Assembly: GCA_943736015.1 (NCBI GenBank)
Contig: OX031065.1
Coordinates: 35,788,427-35,852,426 of the forward strand
Direction: 5' to 3'
From: Tridacna crocea
Taxonomy: Eukaryota > Mollusca > Bivalvia > Cardiida > Cardiidae
Length of the DNA: 64,000 bases
Shown piece by piece: positions 56,274-64,000 of this stretch. A model generated the notes under the pieces. The model saw nothing but the letters and a program-made list of their open reading frames with translations. It was not told where the DNA came from and searched no databases. Numbering within the stretch: position 1 is the first letter of the stretch; the number at the start of each line of letters is the position of its first letter. A program made the position numbers and the translations under genes.

Positions 56274-59200
56274 TCAGCTCAACAGTTCTATTTCCTTTAA
56301 AAAGAAAGCCCAATTCTGTCCTTTTTCAACAACAAGACAGTTCAAAGGTCCGATACTCTTGTTCAACACACTGGATAGTTCATAACCATCTTCATCCTCT
56401 TCGTCTTTAGGTAGTAAACTTTCAATTGTAGACTGGAGAAGCTAAGAGAAAATAATAATAATGATGAATTAACCCATTACCACACGATCCCTACTTTTGA
56501 CGCCCATAAGAAAGAAGCCTTTAGAAAACACTATGGAAAAAGGAGAAAATGCTGGTAACCAGCATTTTCTCCTTTTCCCACAGTGTTTTCTACCCTTCCC
56601 AGAACAAATTTCTATTTTTTAGTCGCCCTCATTTTGTTGTCTGCAAATGCTTTCCATTTGGACCAGTCTAAAATTTTCTCGTGTGGTAAAGAGTTAAGGG
56701 GATTTATTTCATCTGCAGAAAGTATCGATCCAGGTCAACCTGCAGTCCTAACAGGCTGACACAAGTTGAACTAGAGGCTAAAGCTGTCACTGAATGTGAC
56801 TTTACACCCCTGTCAGTGCCTTGACAGTATTTTATACACAGACACATGGACGGACACACTGACAAATGGACAGACAGGCTGATTCCAGTATTCCCCTGAA
56901 AACAATCATTTTGGGAGGGTATAAAAATTGCCAGAAAGAAAGTTGCCTTAACCTAGTGTCTAACCTGTAGCCACCTAGTCATGAGTCACATATACTTATT
57001 TTGAGACACTCATTTAATTCCTTACCAAACAACGAAATTTTTGGACTGGATCCAATTCAAAGCATCTGTAGACAACAAATTCAATGATGGTAACATGATG
57101 ACTTCTGACTTTGATAAGGTTGAAAATACTGTGGGAAAGGAAGAAAATGCTAGTTACAAGCCTTTTTTCCCTTTCCCACAATGTTTTCTATAGGCCTCTT
57201 TCTCAGGGTTGTTAAAAGTTGAGATTGTGTGGTAAACAGTTAAGCAGTATTACTCAAAGAAATTGACATGGAATGATGACATCTATTACAGTATATTTAT
57301 TATACATTAGAATTACTATCCAAACTTAGCTTCGGCTATTGTTGTGTATGTTTTCAACTCTTTATGTGGCTAATAAATTTGTTGTGCGTTCTGATCTTGA
57401 TCCATGTCAAATACAAAAGCTTCTTATTTTGACTGTGGTGATGAAAGGGTCAAATCAAACATTACTGTTAAAAGAATTAATTTTTGTACCATACAATATC
57501 GACGGTGCCTTAATAATCTCTCTAATAATTCTTTGTGTAGCAGTCAATTTCAGGTCAATTTGTTTGAGTAATACAAACTAAGTACATGTGGAGGACTAAA
57601 ATTAGAAGAAAATTAGAAGGAAAAGAAATTGCAACTATAAAAATCCATATGTGCATGTCTGGGGAACCAAATTTCATGAAGGGATTGAAAGCCATGTGAT
57701 TTAAGAATGAGTGGAATATAGAATCATTGCCTGCTTTCCACTCATGCAATGTCTATGTTCCAAAACTGTGTTCTTAAACTTAACCTTTTCCCCACAATCC
57801 TGACTTCTAACAACCCTAAGAAAGAAGGCTTTTGAAAACATTGTGGGAAAAAGAGAAAATGCTGGTAACCAGCATTTTCTCCTTTGCCTGCAATGTTTTT
57901 AACCCATTCAGGAACAATCATTATCATTTAAAAAAATGTTAAATGTTCTATGTGAATTTCCTTAATGTTGACAAGTCTGAGAAATTTTGTTGTGTGATAC
58001 AGAGTTAAATTGTGTAAATTTCATTGAGTTATAACCTGTATATGATCCATTCTTAGTGAAAAGAGGATTGATGCATCTGCAAAAAGTAAAGACTTAACCC
58101 TTTCCAAAACAATCCCTGGTTTTTACGACCCTAAGGTAGAAGCCTTTTGAAAACACTGTGGGTAAAGGAGAAAATGCTGGTAACCAGCATTTTCTTCTTT
58201 ACCCACAATGTTTTCTACCCTACTGGAAACAAATTTTGATTTTTGAGTTATTTTTGTCCTCTGCAAATGCTTTCAATTTGGACCAGTCTAAAATTTTGTC
58301 GTTTGGTACAGAGTTAAGTCAGCTTGTGTCTGAAAAGGCTGACCTGGATCAAAACATTTTGCTATTGATAGTTTTCCTACATGTCAAAGGACCAGTGTAC
58401 CTCATGATTAAGTTAGTTGATATATAAAATGGATTTAAAATATCTATATTTGTATGAGGTCTTGTCTGTTCATGCCTCACCAAGATGCATTAATCCATTA
58501 CCACACAATCCATACTTTTGACGCCCCTGAGAAAGGAGCCTTTTGAAAACACTGTAAGAAAAGGAGAAAATGCTGGTAACCAGCATTTTCTCCTTTTCCA
58601 ACAGTGTTTTCTACCTTTTCCAGAACAAATTTCAATTTTTCAGTCACCTTTATTTTGTCGTCTGCAAATGCTTTCTATTTGAACCAGTCTAAAATTTTGT
58701 CGTTTGGTAATGAGTTAACCCTTTTCCAAACAATCCCTGGTTTTTACGACCATGAGATAAAGGCTTTTTGAAAACATTGTGGGAATAGGAGAAAATCCTG
58801 GTAAACCAGCTAGAAACCAATTTCAGTTTTAGAGTTGCATTTCTTTTGTTGTCTGCAAGTGCTTTCAATTTGGACCATTCTCAAATTTTGTCGTTTGGTA
58901 AAGAGTTAAACCCTCTTTCGCCAGAGTGAAGCTTATATATAAGGCATATTTGAAAATGTAACACATAAAACATCTATGAATGTGTTACAAATCTATTCAA
59001 TTTGAGAGGTAAAGGAATGAATTACTTAACCCTTTCCCAAACGACAAAATTTTAGATCGATTCGAATTGAAAGCACTTGCAGACAACAAAATAAACGTAA
59101 CTCAAAAATTGAAATTTGCTTCCAGCAGGGTAGAAAACATTATGGGAAAAGGAGGAAATGCTGGTTACCAGCATTTTCTCCTTTTCCCACAATGTTTTCA

Positions 59201-62200
59201 AAAGGCTTCTATTTCAGGGTCATAAAAACCAGGGACTGTTTGGTAAAGGGTTAATCATAACATTTTGATCCTCAAAAATAACAAAATTTGTCAGAAAAAT
59301 GAATCTTACATCTATTTTCATGTTCAGATCACTATTTGTGACTTTAACAATCACTTCCATCTTCATTTTGACATCAACATTGTCCATTGTCTCTCTGCAG
59401 TCATTGCATGTTGACCTCCTTAAAGTTTAGGAAAAAATAAGATTAGTTGTTCATTCTGATTTGATTAAAACTCCAGTGATGACTCTCAACTTCAGAAAAC
59501 AAGAGACCCATGATGGCCCTGACGTCACTCGGCTTAGTCTTTTGACCATACATAACCCATTTCTAACCTCTTTCCAGATAAAATGACGAACATTCTGACA
59601 AACTTTCAAGAGTATTGAACTTAAAATAAATTATGGTCTCTAGAGTGTACATAAGGTTTTTTCTAAGATTTGACGTAGTTTTTGACCATTTCTGATGTCA
59701 TTTAAGATATCAAAACAAACACCATGACCAAGTTTCATGAGTATTGGACAGAAAATGTGGCCTCTAGAGAATAAACAAGGTCTTGGATTTGACTTTGAGG
59801 TACTACCAAGACAAACATCCTGTTTAAGGCATGAGTATCAGACATGTAGCCTTTAGTGTACACAAAGTAGAAGTTGAAGAAGGACGATGCACGCCAGACA
59901 CAGCATGATCACAAAAGCTCACACTGAGCACTTCTTGTGCTCAGGTGAGTTCAAAAGGCAAGAAACGGAATGGAAACAGCATTTTCACCTAGCTTTTTCC
60001 TACAATATTTACAACCCTTTCATTTTAACCAATCCTTAACCCTTTCCCACACAATGGCGACTTTCAATGACCCTGAGGAGGGAGGCTTTTGAAAACATTT
60101 TAGGAAAAGGAGAAAATGCTGTTTGCCAGCATTTTCTCCTTTTTCCAAGAAAGTTTTCTGCCCTTTTATTAACAAATTTCATCAATTTTACCATGTTTAG
60201 TTTTTCTTCTACAAATGCTTTCATTGCAGATCCATCAAGAAATTTGTCGTGTGGTAAAGGGCTAAGTCACATTCGGCATGTTGTCTACAAAAATTAACGC
60301 TGCATAACTCTTACACATCTAAAATTTTGACATCTGGTAAAGAGTAACCTATTTACCTTATAATCCTGAGTTTCAATGACTTTGAGGAAAAAACACTTTC
60401 TTTAGAAAACATTGCAGGAATAAGAAAAATGCTGGAAATCAGCATTTTGTCCTTTTCCTATGATGTATTTGTCCTTTCAAAGACAAATTTGAACTGAATT
60501 TCAGTTCTCTTCTGCTAAAACTTTAAATTTGGATATCTTTCACTCTTTACCAAATGACAAAATTTTAGACTGGTCCAAATTGAAAGCATTTGCAGATGAC
60601 AAACATAACTCAAAAATTGAAATTTGTTTTCAGTGGGAGATAAAACATTGTGGTTACCAGCATTTTCTCCTTTTCCCACAATGTTTCCAAAAGGCTTCTA
60701 TCTCAGGGTTGTAAAAACCAAGGATTGTTTGGTAAAGGGTTAACTTAGTTGTATGGTAAAGACTTAACCCATTACCAAACGACAATATTTCAGGCTTGTC
60801 CAAATTGAAAACGTTTGCAGACGACAAAATAACATTGACTGAAAATTTGAAATCTGATTTGTGAAGGGTAGAAAACATTATGGGAAAAGGAGAAAATGCT
60901 GGTTACCAGCATTTTCTCCTTTTCCCACAATGTTTTCTAAAGACTTCTATCTAAAGGTTGTCAAAAGTAGGGATTAATTGTGGTAATGGGTTAATTGTAG
61001 ATAACTTTTCCAACAGAAATAAGAACTTACCCTGTCTTTGAGTCTATTTGTATCTGATCACTACCACACCCCTTACAAGCCTCCCAGCTGTAGGCTGATT
61101 CCTCGTCCACTTCACATATAACACCTGAAGAGAGAAACATTTTCATATACTTAACTTTACCATTTTCAAGATATATTTTAGTTACAGAACCTGCAGTCTG
61201 ATACCATATCTAAACCGTTTCAAATTTAACCCTTTACCACACAGCAAATTTTTAGACCTATCCAAATTGAAAGCATTTGCAGACAAGAATTTCATACTAG
61301 CTCAAATGACCAAACTTTTCTTTGAAAGGGCAGAAAACTTTGTGCGTAAAGGTGAACATGCTGGTTTCCATTTACAAATTTAGAAAACCTTTGGAAAATA
61401 AGACTATGAATATTCTCAAGAATGGGTGGCGAATACGGGTCCTAGTCTTGGATCAATGCCATCTGCTTGTTTAGTCAACCACACACGTTATAAATATTTC
61501 TAGGTTTCATTTGATTGTATTTTTACCCATCAAAAAAACTCTTGTTTAGATATTTAGTGCTGAAGGAGTTTAAAACAAAATGGCCACGGCTGATTATGGT
61601 CAGAATGTACAGATTATGCAGTCTCAACTTGGTCGTTATTGTTTACAAAAAAATTGTCTTTAACCCTTAACCACACGGCATACTTTTAGATGTATCCAGT
61701 TCAAAAGCATTCGTAGGGCCACAGTTGATTATGGTCAGAATGTACTGATTATGCAGTCTCATCTTCGACTTTATCGTTGACAAAAATAATGCAGTGTTGC
61801 TTCTAGGATTTTCCAAAATGGGGCCCTGGGGGCCCCTCACTTCCAAAAAAGGGGCCCCTTACTCATGAAAGGGGGCCTCAAATTTGCATTGTTCTTTTTG
61901 TGTCTTAACCCTTTCCCAAACAATCCCTGGTTTTTACGGGTCTGAAAGAGTAGCCTTTTGAAAACATTGTGGGAAAAGGAGAAAATGTTTGTAACCAGCA
62001 TTTTCTCCTTTTCCCACAATGTTTTCTACCCTATCATAGACAGAAATCATCTTTTCAGCAAGAGTTGAATTGTTTAGTTAGTTTAGTTTAAACATATTTT
62101 ATTGCCAAGTATTTTACAAGAATAGAATTTACAGTTGAATTGTCGTCTGCAAATGCTTTCAATTTGGTCTAGTCCAAAAACTTGTCGTTTGGGAAAGGGT

Positions 62201-63666
62201 TAAACACAGACTGCACTGCATACCATTCTCCGTATTTTCAAGCCACGGCCATTCGGTCAGCCAGGAATCTTGAAACAGTTTCGTCTTTTTCTGTTTGCTT
62301 GGTCCATCATTATTTTGACCTTGTGTCGAATTTTCTATTGTCAGATTCATTAATCACATCAACACTACCATTATTTCCTTCAGAAACCGTCGGTGGTTCC
62401 TCGGCACTATGTACAGTCAGTTGCCTTACCGAAGTTAAAATCAAATAATGTCCGCTTCATTTTATTTTTTGAAAATTCGTACAATAGAACTCAACAATCT
62501 TGAACACGATCAATGACGCATGAGGTCAAGGTTATCGAATCATAATACGAAGACGGTGATTGGCTGAAAATGAAGCTAAATCAACTTTCAAACCAACCGC
62601 TGTCCTCGATACACAATAATGGCGGATAGCTTCATAGTATGGTGGCACACCGATCTTTTCTTAGCCTGGCGCACCTGACGGCGAAAATTGCGGGAAGCTA
62701 TGTAATCGTGCGGCATGAGGGGCGCACACCAATGATTTTTTTGCGCTAATCCTGTAATTTTCGCGGGATTCCCGCAATCCCGCGTCCTAGAAGCAACACT
62801 GATAATGTCTTTAACCCTTAACCACACAGCAGAATTTTAGACGTATCCAGTTCGAAAGCATTTGTAGGCGAAAATTTCATAGTGGCTAAAATGATGCTAT
62901 TTTTCTTTGATAGAGAAGAAAACTTTGTGGGAAAAGGAGAAAATGCTGGTTACCAGCATTTTCTCCTTTTCCCACAAAGTTTTCAAATGCCTCTTCCTCA
63001 GGGGCGTTAAAAGTTGTCATTGTGTGGTAAAGGGTTTAACGAATTTCAAAGATTTTAACAACTTTTGTAAAGAAATGCTTTTGAAATCAGTGTTGAAATG
63101 GACAAAATGCTGGTCACACGAATGTTCTTTTCCTAAAACTTTTTTATCATTCCAGAACAAATCCAATCTTTTCAACCAGTCCTAATTTGTCATCTACAAA
63201 TGCTCTGAATTTTGACAAGTCTGTAATTTGACATAAAGGTAAAGACTTAACCCATTACTAAACGACAATATTTTAGACTGGTCCAAATTGAAAGCATTTG
63301 CAGACGACAAAATAAAAGTGACAGAAAACTTGAAATTTGTTTTGTAAAGGGTAGAAAACAATGTGGGAAAAGGAGAAAATGCTGGTTACCAGCATTTTCT
63401 CCTTCTCCTACAATGTTTTCTAAAGGCTTCTTTCTCAGGGGCGTCAAAAGTAGGGATTGTGTGGTAATGGGTTAAGAGCACTTTATTAAATCCGAAGTTA
63501 TGTATACCTGACACAGAAATGATATGATCAATATGACTTTGTTTAGAGACGGTTTCTGGTGCAGCCTTCACATCATGCAGGTTTGTAAGGGCCTCTTTAT
63601 ATTTCTCTAAGAATTCTTCATCAGTGTTGCTCACAACTGTTGTATAGGAATCAATAATGAACTCCC
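56274..63666 (-). CDS. C-terminal exons of a zinc-ribbon OB-fold protein, SHLD2-like
   Basis: Four exons in transcript order with compatible phases: 63666-63508, 61124-61031, 59418-59310, 56441-56274 (stop TGA). The exon 3 acceptor could be 3 bp further in. The last 175 or so residues are visible; the 5' part is outside the window. Two C-x2-C pairs, ACKGCG and TCNDC, lie about 34 residues apart between beta-strand-like segments (GVICEVDEESAYSWEACKGC; DVKMKMEVIVKVTNSDLNMK). That is the arrangement of a zinc-ribbon inserted in an OB fold, as in RPA70 DBD-C and shieldin subunit 2. The C-terminal GYELSSVLNKSIGPLNCLVV block then suggests SHLD2, which protects DNA ends from resection in double-strand break repair. 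The OB/zinc call is fairly firm. The SHLD2 name is a judgement without a search; an RPA-like paralogue is the main alternative. Confidence 0.6.
56469..56697 (-). mobile_element. TTAA MITE, type a, 28 bp before the last SHLD2-like exon
   Basis: TTAACCCATTACCACACGATC to GTGTGGTAAAGAGTTAA, perfect tip. In the minus sense it ends close to the acceptor of the terminal exon. Confidence 0.86.
56766..56928 (-). repeat. Inverted partial copy of the GGGTATACTGGAATC repeat
   Basis: CTAGAGGCTAAAGCTGTCAC through AGGCTGATTCCAGTATTCCC; matches 47434-47601 in reverse complement. Confidence 0.65.
57014..57243 (+). mobile_element. TTAA MITE, type d
   Basis: TTAATTCCTTACCAAACAACG to GTGTGGTAAACAGTTAA; hairpin with several unpaired sites. 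Confidence 0.78.
57780..58008 (-). mobile_element. TTAA MITE
   Basis: TTAACCTTTTCCCCACAATCC to GTGTGATACAGAGTTAA; hairpin intact at the tip. Confidence 0.78.
58094..58317 (-). mobile_element. TTAA MITE, type c, matched arm change
   Basis: TTAACCCTTTCCAAAACAATC to GGTACAGAGTTAA. The arms read GTGGGTAAAGGAG and CTTCTTTACCCAC, a paired A/T change. Confidence 0.84.
58490..58718 (-). mobile_element. TTAA MITE, type a, abutting, matched arm change
   Basis: TTAATCCATTACCACACAATC to GGTAATGAGTTAA. AAACACTGT and ACAGTGTTT at the hairpin base are matched changes. Shared TTAA 58715-58718. Confidence 0.84.
58715..58909 (-). mobile_element. TTAA MITE lacking right hairpin arm
   Basis: GGGAATAGGAGAAAATCCTGG then a jump to AAACCAGCTAGAAACC; right end GGTAAAGAGTTAA. 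Confidence 0.78.
59026..59254 (+). mobile_element. TTAA MITE, complete
   Basis: TTAACCCTTTCCCAAACGAC to TTTGGTAAAGGGTTAA. It combines a type b left end with a type c right end. It lies 56 bp downstream (minus sense) of an SHLD2-like exon. Confidence 0.87.
60036..60264 (-). mobile_element. TTAA MITE, type d, diverged
   Basis: TTAACCCTTTCCCACACAATG to GTGTGGTAAAGGGCTAA; tip GCTGTTTGCCAGC. Confidence 0.78.
60339..60743 (+). mobile_element. Degenerate copy then a type c copy without its left arm
   Basis: 60339-60530 is an old reverse copy. 60541-60743 (CTCTTTACCAAATGAC to TTTGGTAAAGGGTTAA) lacks the left arm: AAAACATTGTGGTTACCAGC. Confidence 0.72.
60764..60994 (+). mobile_element. TTAA MITE, type a, complete
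   Basis: TTAACCCATTACCAAACGAC to GTGGTAATGGGTTAA; hairpin nearly perfect (ATTATGGG on the left only). It lies 37 bp downstream (minus sense) of an SHLD2-like exon. Confidence 0.87.
61226..61443 (+). mobile_element. Chimera: half TTAA MITE joined to half of the second MITE
   Basis: 61226-61371 is the left half of a type d TTAA element ending at GAACATGCTGGTTTCC. It is followed at once by the right part of the TATTCACC-ended MITE (AAAATAAGACTATGAATATT to GGCGAATACGGGTCC). Confidence 0.7.
61588..61791 (+). repeat. Tandem duplication, about 135 bp; second copy interrupted
   Basis: 61588-61720 (GATTATGGTCAGAATGTACA ... GCATTCGTAGGGCCACA) is repeated from 61723. The second copy is interrupted at 61791 by the hAT-like element and resumes at 62802. 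Confidence 0.8.
61905..62203 (-). mobile_element. TTAA MITE, type b, nested in the hAT-like element
   Basis: TTAACCCTTTCCCAAACAATC to GTTTGGGAAAGGGTTAA, with a 60-bp SINE-tail insertion at 62072-62131 flanked by AGTTGAATTG on both sides. Three nested layers in one place. Confidence 0.85.
62072..62131. mobile_element. SINE-tail fragment nested in a MITE
   Basis: TTTAGTTTAGTTTAAACATA is shared with the SINE at 35820-36045. It is flanked by a 10-bp direct repeat AGTTGAATTG, as expected for a target duplication. Confidence 0.65.
62811..63039 (+). mobile_element. TTAA MITE, type d, matched arm change
   Basis: TTAACCCTTAACCACACAGC to GTGTGGTAAAGGGTTTAA. Both arms carry CTTTG / CAAAG in place of CATTG / CAATG. 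Confidence 0.85.
63050..63246 (-). mobile_element. Degenerate TTAA MITE
   Basis: Blocks TTTTGAAATCAGTGTTGAAATG, CATCTACAAATGCTCTGAAT and GACAAGTCTGTAATTTG are in family order; the hairpin is gone. Confidence 0.5.
63247..63475 (+). mobile_element. TTAA MITE, type a, complete
   Basis: TTAACCCATTACTAAACGAC to GTGTGGTAATGGGTTAA. It lies 33 bp downstream (minus sense) of the first visible SHLD2-like exon. Confidence 0.88.
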
Positions 63667-63763
63667 CTACAATACAAGAAGTAGTAACTGTTCATAATAC
63701 TATGGAACAATCATAATCTTCTTCCTTTTTCCTATTTGTTTACACAATGTTTACCTGCATGTT

Positions 63764-64000
63764 AACTCTTTGCCAGAGGACAAAATTTACACAATGCAGC
63801 ATGTTATCTCTTTGTCATAGGACAAAATTCTAAGACTCGTCCATATTAGAAGTATTTGAAGAAGACAAAATACAAGTGGTTAAAATCATGGTACTTGTCT
63901 TTGATAGGGTAGAAAACTTATGAAAAGAAAATGCTGCATTTCCTCCTTTTCCCGTAATGTTTTCAAAAGCTCTCTCCTTCAGGGTTGATGAAAGTAAGGA
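63764..64000 (+). mobile_element. TTAA MITE, diverged, cut by the window end
   Basis: TTAACTCTTTGCCAGAGGAC, an inserted second left-end block (ATCTCTTTGTCATAGGACAA), an eroded hairpin and a right flank running off the window. Confidence 0.65.

Larger units (their letters stand above)
61837..62350 (-). pseudogene. BED-type zinc-finger fragment of a transposase, split by a MITE
   Basis: Minus-strand start near 62350. KTKLFQDSWLTEWPWL followed by NGMQCSLC is the N-terminal BED-like finger common in hAT-family proteins. The frame runs into the MITE at 62203. On the far side (below 61905) it continues RHKKNNANLRPPFMSKG and stops at 61837. The frame is continuous if the MITE and one TTAA are discounted, so the MITE inserted into a then-intact reading frame. 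Confidence 0.7.
61792..62801 (-). mobile_element. hAT-like element remnant, 1010 bp
   Basis: Ends CAGTGTTGCTTCTAGGA and TCCTAGAAGCAACACTG are a perfect 17-bp inverted repeat. Directly abutting both ends is ATAATG (61786-61791 and 62802-62807), a likely target duplication, although hAT elements usually duplicate 8 bp. The element carries one interrupted minus-strand coding fragment (see 61837-62350) and no catalytic region, so it is non-autonomous. A TTAA MITE is nested inside. Confidence 0.75.

Overview
This is animal nuclear DNA, most likely from a bivalve mollusc. Genes are split into short exons with GT-AG introns, AT-rich non-coding DNA fills most of the window, tRNA-derived SINEs are present, and fold-back elements are extremely dense. 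The bivalve assignment is inference from gene style (an intronless B-box/NHL protein, a CUB-like receptor) and repeat style, not from a database match.

Four protein-coding loci can be supported. (1) 6483-8224, minus: a TRIM-like B-box/coiled-coil/NHL-like protein in one exon, broken by a frameshift near 7675-7690. (2) 13806-21981, minus: a complete six-exon gene for a 390-residue type I membrane receptor with signal peptide, CUB-like ectodomain, acidic Ser/Thr-rich stalk, one membrane helix and a tyrosine-rich tail. (3) 24145-48296, plus: a complete 18-exon orthologue of ANKS6 (ankyrin repeats plus SAM, 821 residues), with every intron phase consistent. (4) 56274-63666, minus: the last four exons of a protein with a zinc-ribbon OB-fold, best matched in my judgement to the C-terminus of shieldin subunit 2 (SHLD2). 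Its 5' part lies beyond the window.

The dominant feature is one family of short elements of about 225-230 bp, with roughly eighty copies or fragments. Each begins TTAACCC(A/T)TT(A/C)CC, ends in the inverted complement, is flanked by TTAA, and carries a near-perfect central palindrome of about 65 bp. TTAA duplication and CCC-starting ends point to a piggyBac-type MITE. Copies often abut and share one TTAA, some have lost one hairpin arm, and several show matched changes in both arms. A subfamily has a different hairpin core in the same frame. They crowd the ANKS6 introns and the flanks of the SHLD2-like exons.

Other mobile DNA includes a second palindromic MITE (GGGCCCGTATTCACC ends), a fold-back complex at 20940-23080 enclosing exon 1 of the receptor gene, a hAT-like remnant with a BED-type zinc-finger fragment at 61792-62801, a decayed Tigger/CENP-B-type fragment, and several SINEs. 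Nested insertions give a relative order of arrival. No prokaryotic features, CRISPR arrays, rRNA genes or functional tRNA genes were seen.
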